Part shown: positions 9,560 to 19,166 of the stretch, one piece after another
Layout: every line of letters begins with the position of its first letter
Position numbering within the stretch: position 1 is the first letter of the stretch
NCBI RefSeq assembly: GCF_029635795.1
Contig: NZ_CP114280.1
Location: 1,550,001 to 1,614,000, forward strand
Reading direction: 5' to 3'
Length of the DNA stretch: 64,000 nucleotides
Source: Dickeya lacustris
GTDB taxonomy: Bacteria > Pseudomonadota > Gammaproteobacteria > Enterobacterales > Enterobacteriaceae
Notes under the pieces: model-generated
The model's input: only the letters and a program-made list of their open reading frames with translations
Databases searched by the model: none
Told to the model about the DNA's origin: nothing
Program-made: the position numbers and the translations under genes

Positions 9560-9904
9560 ATGAAACACTCCGCGCTGGTGCTGCTTTTGCTCTCTCTGTT
9601 GGGCTTCTCCTCCGCCAGTCAGGCATTGAATGATTTTGAAGCCGAGGATCTCGCGGATCTTACGGCGATATTTGTCTACCTGAAAAACAATTGCGGTTAT
9701 AAAGACCTCCCTAACGATCAGATTCGTCGGGCATTGGTCGGTTTTGCCCAGCAAAATCGTTGGGACTTAAGTAACTATAGCCAATTCGACATGATAGCGC
9801 TGGGTGAAGCCAGTTATCGCGATTTAAGCGGTATCGCGATTGCCACGCCGAAAAAGTGCCAGTCACTGGCACGTAATTCACTCAGTCTGCTTGCCACCCC
9901 CTGA
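9560..9904 (+). CDS. yacC: YacC family exported protein
   Basis: Small exported protein of unknown function, always upstream of speE in enterobacteria. The 114 residues have a signal peptide ending near ASQA, followed by FEAEDLADLTAIFVYLKNNCGY and a C-terminal KKCQSLARNSLSLL. These match E. coli YacC closely, including the two cysteines, one after ..KNN and one in KKC. It is 111 bases before speE. Confidence 0.92.
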   Translation: MKHSALVLLLLSLLGFSSASQALNDFEAEDLADLTAIFVYLKNNCGYKDLPNDQIRRALVGFAQQNRWDLSNYSQFDMIALGEASYRDLSGIAIATPKKCQSLARNSLSLLATP

Positions 9905-10015
9905 TGATGCGAAAAATCCTCCGCACTGCGTGAAATTTGACCGTGCAAGCCCCCTGAGAGTTAGCTATCATAGCGCGCCAATTTTCATGGCTGTTATCGC
10001 GGAGGAAGCCCTGAC

Positions 10016-10879
10016 ATGGCCCGGAAAGAGATTTGGTATGAAACCCTGCATGCAAATTTCGGTCAGTATTTTTCAATAGACCAGGTTATCTACCACCAAA
10101 AGACTGACCATCAGGATCTGATCATTTTCGAAAATGCGGCACTTGGCCGTGTAATGGCATTAGACGGCGTGGTGCAAACCACCGAGCGCGATGAATTCAT
10201 CTACCACGAAATGATGACCCACGTGCCATTACTGGCGCACGGCAATGCCAAACGAGTCCTGATTATCGGCGGCGGCGACGGCGGTATGCTGCGAGAAGTA
10301 TGCCGTCACCAGGGCATCGAGCAGATTACCATGGTTGAAATCGATGCCGGCGTGGTTGAATTCTGCCGCCAATATCTGCCCAATCACAGCGCTGGCGCTT
10401 ACGACGACCCTCGCTTTCAGCTCGTCATCGACGATGGCGTAAACTTCGTTAACGCCTGCCAGGATACATTCGACGTCATTATTTCCGACTGCACCGACCC
10501 GATTGGGCCAGGTGAAAGCCTGTTTACATCGGATTTTTATCAAGGCTGCGCACGCTGCCTGAATGAAGGCGGCATCTTCGTGGCGCAAAACGGCGTCTGC
10601 TTTCTGCAACAAGACGAAGCCGTTAACAGCCATCAGAAACTGACGTCATATTTCAGCGATGTGAGTTTTTATCAAACCGCCATTCCGACCTACTATGGCG
10701 GCATCATGACGTTTGCCTGGGCAAGTCATAACCCTGCATTGCGAGCCATCACACCAGATACGTTACAGCAGCGTTTTGATGCTGCGGGCATCACATGCCG
10801 TTACTATAATCCGGCCATTCATATCGGCAGCTTTGCTCTGCCACAATATCTACTGAATGCCTTGTCAGCCGAGTGCTGA
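10016..10879 (+). CDS. speE: spermidine synthase SpeE
   Basis: Transfers an aminopropyl group from decarboxylated S-adenosylmethionine to putrescine, giving spermidine; cytosolic. The 287 residues match the E. coli length. The SAM-type fold is shown by [17 protein letters not shown], the acidic [12 protein letters not shown], and the catalytic region [21 protein letters not shown] precedes the ATG. The next gene, speD, makes its aminopropyl donor. Confidence 0.98.
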   Translation: MARKEIWYETLHANFGQYFSIDQVIYHQKTDHQDLIIFENAALGRVMALDGVVQTTERDEFIYHEMMTHVPLLAHGNAKRVLIIGGGDGGMLREVCRHQGIEQITMVEIDAGVVEFCRQYLPNHSAGAYDDPRFQLVIDDGVNFVNACQDTFDVIISDCTDPIGPGESLFTSDFYQGCARCLNEGGIFVAQNGVCFLQQDEAVNSHQKLTSYFSDVSFYQTAIPTYYGGIMTFAWASHNPALRAITPDTLQQRFDAAGITCRYYNPAIHIGSFALPQYLLNALSAEC

Positions 10880-10908
10880 TTGCAGGCATCATAAGGGGGT
10901 GAGTTAAA

Positions 10909-11703
10909 TTGCAAAAGCTGAAACTACATGGCTTTAACAACCTGACCAAAAGCCTGAGTTTTTGTATCTACGATATCTGCTACGCAAAGACGCCAGCCGA
11001 TCGAGATGGCTATATTGCGTACATTGATGAACAGTACAACGCGAACCGTCTGACAGAAATTCTCAGTGAAACCTGCTCCATTATCGGCGCCAATATTTTG
11101 AATATTGCTCGTCAGGATTACGAGCCACAAGGAGCCAGCGTCACCATACTGGTCAGCGAAGAACCCATGGACCCTCGCGATGTGGACACATCCGAGCATC
11201 CCGGCCCATTGCCAAATGCGGTAGTCGCTCACCTCGACAAGAGCCATATCTGCGTACATACCTACCCAGAAAGCCATCCTGGCGGGGGATTGTGTACATT
11301 TCGCGCGGATATTGAGGTGTCTACCTGTGGCGTCATTTCGCCGCTAAAAGCACTTAACTACCTGATCCATCAGTTAGAATCAGATATTGTCACCATAGAT
11401 TATCGGGTGCGTGGCTTTACTCGTGATATCAACGGCGTCAAACATTTCATCGACCATAAAATCAATTCTATTCAGAACTTCATGTCAGATGATATGAAAT
11501 CGCTCTACCATTTAATGGACGTCAATGTTTACCAGGAAAACATGTTTCACACCAAAATGCTGCTGAAAGATTTTGATCTCAGGCACTACCTGTTTAACGT
11601 CAGCCCTGAAGAATTGAGCCCACAAGAACGGAAACGCATTACCGATTTGCTCTATCGGGAAATGCAGGAAATCTACTACGGTAGAAATATCGCCACAGTG
11701 TGA
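10909..11703 (+). CDS. speD: S-adenosylmethionine decarboxylase proenzyme SpeD (TTG start)
   Basis: Pyruvoyl enzyme decarboxylating SAM for SpeE. The 264-residue proenzyme self-cleaves between Lys and Ser in [14 protein letters not shown], near residues 111-112, leaving a pyruvoyl group on the alpha chain. The start is TTG after AAGGGGG. The same rare start is used in E. coli speD, and the N-terminal [16 protein letters not shown] aligns exactly. It forms an operon with speE (29-base gap) ending in a hairpin terminator. Confidence 0.97.
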   Translation: MQKLKLHGFNNLTKSLSFCIYDICYAKTPADRDGYIAYIDEQYNANRLTEILSETCSIIGANILNIARQDYEPQGASVTILVSEEPMDPRDVDTSEHPGPLPNAVVAHLDKSHICVHTYPESHPGGGLCTFRADIEVSTCGVISPLKALNYLIHQLESDIVTIDYRVRGFTRDINGVKHFIDHKINSIQNFMSDDMKSLYHLMDVNVYQENMFHTKMLLKDFDLRHYLFNVSPEELSPQERKRITDLLYREMQEIYYGRNIATV

Positions 11704-11712
11704 TATCGCAAT

Positions 11713-11735
11713 AGCCTGGAGGTTTTCTCCAGGCT
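11713..11735 (+). terminator. terminator of speED
   Basis: A 9-bp perfect stem AGCCTGGAG/CTCCAGGCT begins 10 bases after the speD stop. The 3' side is only moderately T-rich. Confidence 0.65.
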
Positions 11736-11896
11736 TATCAATTCGATACTTTTTTCTTGCACTACATACACATCCATTGCGTATCGCCTATCCATGTTGA
11801 CTCATCATGTCCTCACACACGAAAAGCGCGTAAAGACAACATTTCTGCGGTGATGGTGATGGTGATGGTGATGAAAATCATTTTCGAATTAAAAGC

Positions 11897-11924
11897 AAAA
11901 AACCCTGAATCTTTCGATTCAGGG
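11897..11924 (-). terminator. terminator of the lone tRNA-Asp gene
   Basis: On the minus strand CCCTGAATC-GAAA-GATTCAGGG (11903-11924) is followed by a run of U (A tract 11897-11902). It lies 12 bases past the tRNA 3' end. Confidence 0.85.
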
Positions 11925-11936
11925 CTTAGAAATAAT

Positions 11937-12013
11937 TGGCGGTGCGGACGGGACTCGAACCCGCGACCCCCGGCGTGACAGGCCGGTATTCTAACCGACT
12001 GAACTACCGCACC
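11937..12013 (-). tRNA. aspV: tRNA-Asp (GTC)
   Basis: A 77-nt tRNA with encoded CCA (TGG at 11937-11939 on plus). Anticodon GTC lies in CCTGTCACG, and the TTCGAGTCC T-arm is canonical. It is identical to the tRNA-Asp at 21482-21558. The position next to dnaQ equals E. coli aspV. It has its own promoter and terminator. Confidence 0.97.
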
Positions 12014-12040
12014 GCGCTGTGCTCTGTGAGAGCGAGGTGA

Positions 12041-12069
12041 ATATTACGAGTAGCCACCGTTTGCGTCAA
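12041..12069 (-). promoter_or_regulatory. sigma70 promoter of tRNA-Asp
   Basis: On the minus strand TTGACG and TAATAT are separated by 17 bp, ending 27 bases before the tRNA 5' end and followed by a GC-rich stretch as in stringently controlled promoters. Confidence 0.75.
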
Positions 12070-12146
12070 CGTTTTTTATTACTAACTACTTCTGTTTGCT
12101 TACATTTTCAGCATAAAACGATCACAACGGCCCGATAGCGCGCGGG

Positions 12147-12881
12147 TCAGTTACGCCATAGGCAATTTCCACCCTTTTTCATAATCAAATCCAGGCGCTG
12201 CTCATGGGCCGCCAGTTCCTCTTCACCAGCATACAACACGGTCAATGATGAGGCTGGGCGAGTGATTCGCTGAATAGTCTCACTCTGTGTCACCTGCTGC
12301 TGATTTTCCCCGTCAGTCGAAAACGCCAGCGAGGTCTGCCCGCCAGTCATTGCCAGATAGACTTCAGCCAGAATTTCGGCATCGAGTAATGCGCCGTGCA
12401 GCGTACGTTTACTGTTGTCTATCTGGTAACGATCGCACAATGCATCCAGATTATTGCGCTTGCCGGGAAACAAGCGACGCGCCATCAACAGGCTATCAGT
12501 GATGGTGCAGAACGTGTCAGTTTTCGGAATATTGCGTCCCAGCAACCGGAATTCATAGTCCATAAAGCCGATATCAAACGCAGCATTATGAATAACCAGC
12601 TCTGCGCCGCGAATGAAATCGAGAAACTCGTCAGCGACGTCTGCATAGGTTGGTTTATCAGCGAGAAACTCATCGCTAATGCCATGAACGTTATACGCTT
12701 CAGGATCAACCAACCGATCAGGCTTGAGGTAAACATGGAAATGGCGCCCTGTCAGACGACGGTTAATAACCTCAACGGCACCAATTTCAATGATTTTATG
12801 CCCTTCATAGTGCACCCCCAGCTTATTCATACCGGTGGTTTCTGTATCGAGAACGATTTGTCGTGTAATTCCAGTGCTCAT
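12147..12881 (-). CDS. dnaQ: DNA polymerase III epsilon subunit DnaQ
   Basis: Proofreading 3'-5' exonuclease of the replicative polymerase. The DEDDh exonuclease domain occupies about 1-180: ExoI LDTETTGM, Exo[15 protein letters not shown], Exo[17 protein letters not shown]. The C-terminal tail binds the alpha subunit. At 244 residues it is E. coli-like. It is divergent from rnhA with only 49 bases between the start codons, the classical dnaQ/rnhA overlapping-promoter arrangement. Confidence 0.98.
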   Translation of the reverse strand: MSTGITRQIVLDTETTGMNKLGVHYEGHKIIEIGAVEVINRRLTGRHFHVYLKPDRLVDPEAYNVHGISDEFLADKPTYADVADEFLDFIRGAELVIHNAAFDIGFMDYEFRLLGRNIPKTDTFCTITDSLLMARRLFPGKRNNLDALCDRYQIDNSKRTLHGALLDAEILAEVYLAMTGGQTSLAFSTDGENQQQVTQSETIQRITRPASSLTVLYAGEEELAAHEQRLDLIMKKGGNCLWRN

Positions 12882-12930
12882 CGGTTTCGTTTATGTCAGA
12901 CTTGTGCTTTTGAATAAGAGTCTACCAGAG

Positions 12931-13395
12931 ATGCGAAAACAGGTAGAGATTTTCACCGACGGTTCTTGCCTTGGCAATCCAGGCCCTGGTGGTTATGGCG
13001 CGCTGCTGCGGTACAAACAGCATGAAAAAGCCTTGAGCGCGGGCTATCGTCTGACGACCAATAACCGCATGGAGTTAATGGCCGCTATTGTTGCGCTCGA
13101 AACACTCACCACCCCCTGTGATGTCACACTCAGCACCGATAGCCAATATGTTCGCCAGGGGATCACTCAGTGGATCCATAACTGGAAAAAGCGAGGCTGG
13201 AAAACTGCCGAGAAAAAACCGGTCAAGAATGTGGATCTCTGGCAACGGCTGGATAACGCGATTCAGCACCACCGGTTAAATTGGTTATGGGTTAAGGGCC
13301 ATGCCGGCCACCCGGAAAATGAGCGCTGCGATGAGCTAGCCCGCCAGGCGGCAGGAGCTCCGACGCTTGACGATACAGGATATCAACCAGAATAA
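12931..13395 (+). CDS. rnhA: ribonuclease HI RnhA
   Basis: Degrades the RNA strand of RNA-DNA hybrids; cytosolic. From the ATG at 12931 the product is 154 residues. The catalytic acidic residues are in place: D10 (FTDGSCLGN), E48 (NNRMELMA), D70 (STDSQYV) and the late His/Asp region [15 protein letters not shown]. The frame is open upstream to 12835, but that part antisense-overlaps dnaQ and lacks homology. Confidence 0.98.
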   Translation: MRKQVEIFTDGSCLGNPGPGGYGALLRYKQHEKALSAGYRLTTNNRMELMAAIVALETLTTPCDVTLSTDSQYVRQGITQWIHNWKKRGWKTAEKKPVKNVDLWQRLDNAIQHHRLNWLWVKGHAGHPENERCDELARQAAGAPTLDDTGYQPE

Positions 13396-13423
13396 CGACG
13401 ATTGCAAGAATAGCCCTATTTCT

Positions 13424-14149
13424 TCACTCATCATGACGGGTATGATAACTCTTCATCACACCTAGCGGATGCCGTAATGATGAGTGACGCAGCCGAACTT
13501 TCATTGGCGTCATCGTTAACGGAATTGTGCGTTTGCGGGCAATAATCAGGTTAAGGCATCCGAGCAGAGGTAAGCGATTATTCCAGCGTCCTTGCTCCAA
13601 CTCTCGCCACGGCAATACCTGCAAGCAATCATGAGACAACACTTCATAATTGAGCAAACTCAGCCAGTCCATTACCCGCATCTGGCTAAACATACGGCTG
13701 CAATAGGGCTGGCGTTTACGCATGCCGGGCAACAATTTGCCAAGGCCGATAAGACTGATAGGGTTAAATCCGCTGAGAATGATCCAGCCATCGTTAATCA
13801 ACACGCGATCGATTTCGCGGATCACTCGATGAGGATCGGATGAATACGGCAATACATGGGCAAGCAGGCAAGCATCCACCGACTTTTCGGCAAAAGGTAA
13901 CTGACAGGGATCGGCAATCACATCCGCACAATGACCGGCCTGACGGATAGTAACCTGATGTGGGATTGAGCAAAGTTGACTATCAATCGAGCCACTCAAC
14001 GCACCAACCTTCAGCAGGTGAAAGCCGAAAATCTTACTCCACCACGGAGCGAGTGCCCTATCCAAGGTATGGCGGTAATGCTCTCCCCAGGGAATACTCT
14101 CCCATGAGTCAGGCACGACGAATTTTTGCGAGATTTGTGCTGGCTTCAT
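13424..14149 (-). CDS. yafS: SAM-dependent methyltransferase YafS
   Basis: Class I methyltransferase-type protein of unknown substrate, in the conserved enterobacterial place between rnhA and gloB. In 241 residues it shows the Methyltransf_11 core: ADVIADPCQLPFAEKSVDACLLAHVL, then DPHRVIREIDRVLINDGWIILSGFNP. The usual glycine-rich motif I is weak. The last 30 residues are basic and poorly conserved. Divergent from gloB with 54 bases between. Confidence 0.9.
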   Translation of the reverse strand: MKPAQISQKFVVPDSWESIPWGEHYRHTLDRALAPWWSKIFGFHLLKVGALSGSIDSQLCSIPHQVTIRQAGHCADVIADPCQLPFAEKSVDACLLAHVLPYSSDPHRVIREIDRVLINDGWIILSGFNPISLIGLGKLLPGMRKRQPYCSRMFSQMRVMDWLSLLNYEVLSHDCLQVLPWRELEQGRWNNRLPLLGCLNLIIARKRTIPLTMTPMKVRLRHSSLRHPLGVMKSYHTRHDE

Positions 14150-14203
14150 GTTCTAGTATCTTCCTCGGCTAAGTGCAAAGACATGCAAGAATGAGGATGC
14201 ATC

Positions 14204-14983
14204 ATGAATCTTATCAGCGTTTCTGCTTTTCAGGATAATTACATCTGGTTACTGGTCAATGATGACCCAGCAGAACATCGCTCAGGGAAAAAACCTTGCG
14301 TTATTGTTGACCCCGGAGAGGCCGTGCCTGTGCTGCACGCACTTGAACAACACCAACTTGTTCCATGCGCCATTTTATTGACTCATCATCATCACGATCA
14401 CACCGGTGGCGTTGAACAACTGGTCAGGCACTATCCTGACTGCAAAATTTATGGTCCTGATGAAACTCAACGCTACGGTACGACACACATCATACAGGAG
14501 GGAGATGTCGTAAACGTGGCGGGATGGGGATTTTCTGTTCTTTCCGTGCCAGGGCATACCGCTGGACACGTTGCCTACTACAATCCGCCCTATCTTTTTT
14601 GTGGTGATACCTTATTTTCTGCGGGCTGTGGTCGCATTTTTGAAGGGACAGAGCAACAAATGTTCGAATCATTGATCCGCCTGACGAATTTACCTGATGA
14701 AACCTTGGTATGTTGTGCGCATGAATACACATTGTCCAATCTGGAGTTCGCTCATCACGTCTGGCCGGAAAATAATGAAATTCATGATTATTTACTGAAA
14801 ATCAGACAATTACACGAGAAAGGAGAGGCTTCCATACCCTCAAATATCGGGCTTGAACGCAGAATAAATATTTTTTTACGTTCTCATGACATTGATTTAA
14901 AAAGAAAATTGTCTATTAATCCAGACATCAAAGGGGATTGGCAAATTTTTGCGCATTTACGCACAATGAAAAATCATTTCTGA
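14204..14983 (+). CDS. gloB: hydroxyacylglutathione hydrolase GloB (glyoxalase II)
   Basis: Hydrolyses S-lactoylglutathione to lactate and glutathione, the second step of methylglyoxal detoxification; cytosolic. It is a metallo-beta-lactamase fold enzyme of 259 residues. The binuclear metal motif LTHHHHDHTGG is followed by PGHTAGHVAYY, LFCGDTLFSAGCGR and CCAHEYTLSN. The C-terminal glutathione-binding domain is intact. Confidence 0.97.
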   Translation: MNLISVSAFQDNYIWLLVNDDPAEHRSGKKPCVIVDPGEAVPVLHALEQHQLVPCAILLTHHHHDHTGGVEQLVRHYPDCKIYGPDETQRYGTTHIIQEGDVVNVAGWGFSVLSVPGHTAGHVAYYNPPYLFCGDTLFSAGCGRIFEGTEQQMFESLIRLTNLPDETLVCCAHEYTLSNLEFAHHVWPENNEIHDYLLKIRQLHEKGEASIPSNIGLERRINIFLRSHDIDLKRKLSINPDIKGDWQIFAHLRTMKNHF

Positions 14984-15053
14984 CGTTTTTTGTTGTGCTG
15001 AATAGCCAATCAAAGTATTATTGTCTGTCTTTTAAGCAACTATTGACACACAT

Positions 15054-16448
15054 ATGAAGACTAAAGCGATTATCGTCGCCTCGGTCTTGCTGTCTGGTTG
15101 TCAGGTGACGAATGACACCTCCCAATCCAAACAGCATGCACAGAGTCTGTCTTCGGCAGGTCAAGGTGAAGCAGGAAAGTACACAAATGGTCGAGAGACC
15201 GGCGCGCGATGGTTAGATGATGAAAGCATCGCGCAACGAGACCTGTGGAACTTCATTGGCGACGAGCTGAAGATGGAGGTTCCGGAAAATAGCCGGATCC
15301 GCGAGCAAAAACAGCGTTACCTGAAAAATAAGAGCTATCTCCACGATGTAACATTACGGGCAGAGCCGTACATGTACTGGATAGTCGAGCAGATTAGAGC
15401 ACGTAAGATGCCGATGGAACTAGTACTACTACCCATAGTGGAGAGCGCTTTTGACCCAAATGCCAGATCGTCTGCCAATGCCGTAGGGCTTTGGCAAATC
15501 GTTCCTGGCACCGGGCGCAATTACGGGTTGAAACATACCCAATGGTATGACGGGCGTCGTGATGTGGTTGCATCCACAACGGCTGCATTGGACATTATGC
15601 AGCGTCTGAACCGTATGTTTGATGGCGATTGGTTACTCACGATCGCCGCTTACAATGCGGGCGAAGGCCGAATCATGCAAGCTGTAAAGGCGAATAAGGC
15701 TAAAGGCCGCCCCACAAATTATTGGGCGCTGGCACTGCCTTATGAGACGTCAATGTACGTGCCTAAGATGTTGGCACTGAGTGACATTCTCAAAAACAGC
15801 AAGAAGTACGGTATTGATCTGCCTAAACCTAATGAAAACCGTGCGTTGGCGCGGGTTGACTTAGGCCAGCAGATGGAACTGACACAAGCCGCTGAACTTG
15901 CGGGTTTGTCTGTTACCAAGCTTAAGAGCTACAACACGGGTTACACACGTAATGTTACCGATCCAAATGGCCCGCATTACATTATGGTACCCAAGTCTCA
16001 CGTGGGACAGTTGAAAGGTTCTTTGGCCGATAACGATACGCTTGACGTGCAGCCTGCAAGAGCCATGCAACCCAAAGCGGTAGCGCGTACCAAGGAATAT
16101 AAAGTACGTTCAGGTGATACGCTGTCGAGCATTGCAAAACGCATGAACGTACGCGCTCAGGATTTGCAAACCTGGAATCACCTTAAGGGAAGCGCGCTAA
16201 AAGTAGGGCAGACGCTGCAAGTTGCAAAAGCCAGTGCGACAACGGTTCCTGATATTGTCGGCAGCAACAAGCAAAGCTCTATCGTTTATCAGGTTCGTAA
16301 AGGCGATTCTCTTGCCAGTATTGCGAAACGCCATGGGGTCAACATCAACGACGTCATGCGCTGGAATGCTGCGATGAAAGAGAACAACGTTCAGCCAGGC
16401 GATCGATTGACGCTCTTCGTAACACGCAGAGAATCACCAGAGTCCTGA
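15054..16448 (+). CDS. mltD: membrane-bound lytic murein transglycosylase D
   Basis: Outer-membrane lipoprotein that cleaves peptidoglycan glycan strands. The lipobox LLSGC gives a lipidated Cys16. The SLT domain (about 105-250) has the catalytic Glu in LPIVESAFDPNA, followed by GLWQIVPGTGRNYGL and AAYNAGEGRI. Two LysM domains follow (YKVRSGDTLSSIAKRMNV and YQVRKGDSLASIAKRHGV). At 464 residues it is slightly longer than E. coli MltD. It ends in its own terminator. Confidence 0.96.
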   Translation: MKTKAIIVASVLLSGCQVTNDTSQSKQHAQSLSSAGQGEAGKYTNGRETGARWLDDESIAQRDLWNFIGDELKMEVPENSRIREQKQRYLKNKSYLHDVTLRAEPYMYWIVEQIRARKMPMELVLLPIVESAFDPNARSSANAVGLWQIVPGTGRNYGLKHTQWYDGRRDVVASTTAALDIMQRLNRMFDGDWLLTIAAYNAGEGRIMQAVKANKAKGRPTNYWALALPYETSMYVPKMLALSDILKNSKKYGIDLPKPNENRALARVDLGQQMELTQAAELAGLSVTKLKSYNTGYTRNVTDPNGPHYIMVPKSHVGQLKGSLADNDTLDVQPARAMQPKAVARTKEYKVRSGDTLSSIAKRMNVRAQDLQTWNHLKGSALKVGQTLQVAKASATTVPDIVGSNKQSSIVYQVRKGDSLASIAKRHGVNINDVMRWNAAMKENNVQPGDRLTLFVTRRESPES

Positions 16449-16474
16449 TTGAACAGCTTAAACATCAGTACAAA

Positions 16475-16510
16475 AAATGCCGGTCATTTAATATGACTGG
16501 CATTTTTTTT
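16475..16510 (+). terminator. terminator of mltD
   Basis: A 12-bp stem (AATGCCGGTCAT with ATGACTGGCATT, one G-T) is followed by eight T, separating mltD from the dlt operon. Confidence 0.9.
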
Positions 16511-16781
16511 GCCCAATCCAAGTGACCTTTCGCCACTACGTATGCCCATGGCCACGGGGTGTTGACCCATCATAAAAGTAAATTTAGTCAGTGAATCCGC
16601 GTAGTGTAAATAACGCAATAGAAACAGTAGCCATTTAAACACTGTACATACCGTTACACGGCAATACTCATCATTAACGATAAGCCTGGTATATAGTATC
16701 GCAAAAAAACAGTGTCCAATTGACTGTGAAGATGCGAATTAACAAACCTTAAACAAGTAAAAGTCATATAGCCATACTTTT
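16511..16781 (+). promoter_or_regulatory. AT-rich upstream region of the dlt operon
   Basis: No open frame of note. The stretch is AT-rich and must carry the dlt promoter. Candidate -10 elements (TATAGT near 16691-16697, CATACTTTTAT near 16771) are seen, but none with a convincing -35. No operator is recognised. The ribosome site of dltD is weak. Confidence 0.4.
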
Positions 16782-17918
16782 ATGATCAAAATCAAAAATA
16801 CTCTCTGCCTACATATCATGATGGCTACCCTGGCTGTCCTGTTTCTTAGTGTTCCTCCTCTGGTGACAAGCATTGATCCGGCCCTAAAATTCCAACCATT
16901 GATAAGAACGATGGAAGGAACACCAAAGGAACACAAGGAAAAAATAGCCACGATTTCTCATGCTTTACAGGGAAATGCGATTTTTATCTTAGGCGCATCG
17001 GAAATTTCTACGTCTGAAGATGAATATTACGCGCTTTATAATTACTTCAACAACCAATTAAATCGCCCCGTGGTCGCGTATGGCGATAGTTATGTTGATA
17101 ATATTACCCATTTTTTGTTGCTATCACGTTTTAAAAATGAGCTGAATGCTAACAGTAAGGTCGTGCTGTTACTGGCTCCCGATAGCTTTTATTCAAAAGG
17201 TATTCCCCCCGCTATTTTTGCTGATAACTTTCCTGCTCCCGTCTTTAATCCATTGATGGATGATGCAAAGGCGCGCCCCTTCATGGTCGATTATTTACAG
17301 CACATCGATGAAGGTGAGATAAGCCATTTAACATTTAACCAAATGAAAATACATGGTTGGAACCTGCCAATTATCTGGCAAGAGGTGAGTTATCAATTTG
17401 CCTCGTTCTGTGAAATGATAAAAAACGACTGGCTGGACAGGTTACAGATTTCGCCTCAACCAGCACAGCCTTGGCCTTCGCAGTTAGCCGTCAACAAGGT
17501 GCCTGACTGGGATAAAGAATTAGAACATGCCCGCGAACTGAACAAGTCTCGCCAGCAAAGTCCCCAAACGCTGTGGATGGATAAATCTGTTTTCGAGAGC
17601 GACCCATCACAGGATGAATGGCTTGAACCGCCGGCTGAAAAGCAAATGCAGGCGTTCAAAGCCACCATTAACCTGCTGAAAGAACGTCATGTTCAGGTCG
17701 TCGTCATTATCGATGCCATTAACCCCTGGTCAATTAGAAATACTGATGTGTTCTGGCCGGTAGATCGCCAGATTACGGCTGTTCTTGAAGAGAATCAGGT
17801 GCCCTACTTCGATATGTATGCACAGCCCTATCAGAATGGCTGGAACTGGGACAGCCTGCACCCAACTGAGCTGGCATGGGTTGCGATGGATCGCTTTATT
17901 GCTGAGAGTTTTAAATGA
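16782..17918 (+). CDS. dltD: DltD-type D-alanyl transferase
   Basis: Membrane-anchored SGNH-like hydrolase/transferase; in Firmicutes DltD passes D-alanine to teichoic acid outside the membrane. The 378 residues begin with a signal-anchor helix (about 9-29). The catalytic Ser is in GASEIS (S73), and the DxxH pair is D357 and H360 in WDSLHPTELAW. It is first in the operon here, whereas in Firmicutes dltD is last. The acceptor in a Gram-negative cell is unknown. Its stop is embedded in the start of the next micro-gene. Confidence 0.88.
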   Translation: MIKIKNTLCLHIMMATLAVLFLSVPPLVTSIDPALKFQPLIRTMEGTPKEHKEKIATISHALQGNAIFILGASEISTSEDEYYALYNYFNNQLNRPVVAYGDSYVDNITHFLLLSRFKNELNANSKVVLLLAPDSFYSKGIPPAIFADNFPAPVFNPLMDDAKARPFMVDYLQHIDEGEISHLTFNQMKIHGWNLPIIWQEVSYQFASFCEMIKNDWLDRLQISPQPAQPWPSQLAVNKVPDWDKELEHARELNKSRQQSPQTLWMDKSVFESDPSQDEWLEPPAEKQMQAFKATINLLKERHVQVVVIIDAINPWSIRNTDVFWPVDRQITAVLEENQVPYFDMYAQPYQNGWNWDSLHPTELAWVAMDRFIAESFK

Positions 17919-18037
17919 TGAAAAATGCTATTCGCCTCTTTTTTCTTTATCTCTTTTTAGCCATTACGATTGTCGCATGGACATCCGTCGATGACAGCAT
18001 GAGTTTAAAAGCGCACTTTGAATACCAAAAATTCTGA
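17915..18037 (+). CDS. dltX: DltX-like membrane micro-protein
   Basis: A 40-codon gene between dltD and dltB. It starts ATGATG, which overlaps the dltD stop, and ends 7 bases before dltB. The product has one hydrophobic helix (about residues 6-22, RLFFLYLFLAITIVAW) and ends FEYQKF. The Firmicute DltX proteins are about 50 residues, with a single helix and a C-terminal FxYxxF motif that takes part in D-Ala transfer, so size, topology, last six residues and operon place all fit. Not supported by any computed alignment. Confidence 0.8.
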   Translation: MMKNAIRLFFLYLFLAITIVAWTSVDDSMSLKAHFEYQKF

Positions 18038-18044
18038 CAGGTGA

Positions 18045-19166
18045 ATGATGTACAGCTCTGGAGCATTCTTTTTCTTTCTATTTTTGTCAGCATTGCTGTT
18101 TGCGCTGGTGAATAGAGTATTCAGTTACCGGCTGACTTATTTAGCTGCCATTTCTGCGCTGGTCGCATTAGGCTGGGGATATATTTTCCAGGGTGATTAC
18201 CTTGTTCCTGTGGCAGTCTTCTTTAGCTTTTATATTCTCGTTACCCTGAAAGAAAAAGGCTGGCTAAAAACCTGGCAAGCCGTCAGTCTGACACTGCTTC
18301 CCTTATTTTTAGTCAAGCTGCATCTCAATAACCATTGGGGCATGATTGGTCTCTCATTTATGACCTTTCGCGCAATTGATGTCTTGCTTTATCGCAGCAA
18401 AAAAGATGGTCAGAATTTTCTGCACTATTGTTGCTATCTGTTTATGCCATTTATTATTCAAGCGGGCCCAATGTATCGCTGGCGTACCTGGATTAGCGAC
18501 ATCAATAAGAAAACCTTTACTATCAGCCGTGAGCAGTTTTTACCTGCCATGGAACAAATTTTTATCGGTATTATTCAGAAGTTTTTATTTGCCATGTTGA
18601 TAGATAGTCTGGTCATCCAATCCTGGAACCATCGCCCATTCACGTTAAGCGTTGGTGTCGTGATGTCGCTGGCATACAGTGCATACCTTTATTTCGACTT
18701 CGCTGGCTACAGTAATATGGCTATCGGTGCCGGACGTTTATTTGGCCTGAATATTCCAGCCAACTTCAACATGCCAATTCTGGCTAAAAATCCACAGGAT
18801 TTTTGGCGGCGCTTCCACATCAGTTTGTCTGAATGGTTAAGAGATGTGGTCTTTATGCCGATTTATATGAATCTGATGAAACTCGACTTTTTCCGTCAAA
18901 ACAAAACGCTGGCGCAGAATATTGGTATCTTCTGCACGCTGTTTTGTATGGGGGCATGGAACGGGTTAGAACAACACTACATCATCAGCGGCGCGCTGTT
19001 CGGCGCCATTTCTGTTGCTCACAACATGTTACAGTGGTCAGCCAAACGTAGTCAGGCGTTCGGCAACTGGCTACAGTATCCGGTTATTGTGTTTTTGGGA
19101 CGAATTCTGACGCTGGCAAGCGCTTCGGCCTCCCTTTACATTTTTAGCGGAATGTCACCTCTATGA
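18045..19166 (+). CDS. dltB: DltB-type MBOAT acyltransferase
   Basis: Multi-spanning membrane-bound O-acyltransferase that would move D-alanine from DltC across the inner membrane. The 373 residues form about ten membrane helices. The MBOAT region PQDFWRRFHISLSEWLRDVVF holds one conserved His (H258). The second motif, WHG in most DltB/AlgI proteins, reads AWNGLEQHYI (N306), with His at 311. A second ATG at 18048 is equally possible. Its stop overlaps the dltA start (ATGA). Confidence 0.9.
   Translation: MMYSSGAFFFFLFLSALLFALVNRVFSYRLTYLAAISALVALGWGYIFQGDYLVPVAVFFSFYILVTLKEKGWLKTWQAVSLTLLPLFLVKLHLNNHWGMIGLSFMTFRAIDVLLYRSKKDGQNFLHYCCYLFMPFIIQAGPMYRWRTWISDINKKTFTISREQFLPAMEQIFIGIIQKFLFAMLIDSLVIQSWNHRPFTLSVGVVMSLAYSAYLYFDFAGYSNMAIGAGRLFGLNIPANFNMPILAKNPQDFWRRFHISLSEWLRDVVFMPIYMNLMKLDFFRQNKTLAQNIGIFCTLFCMGAWNGLEQHYIISGALFGAISVAHNMLQWSAKRSQAFGNWLQYPVIVFLGRILTLASASASLYIFSGMSPL

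Noticed and set aside
11757..11978. Plus-strand open frame of 73 codons
   Set aside because: It crosses the tRNA-Asp terminator and the tRNA itself. A GATGGT microsatellite near 11852-11871 inflates it.
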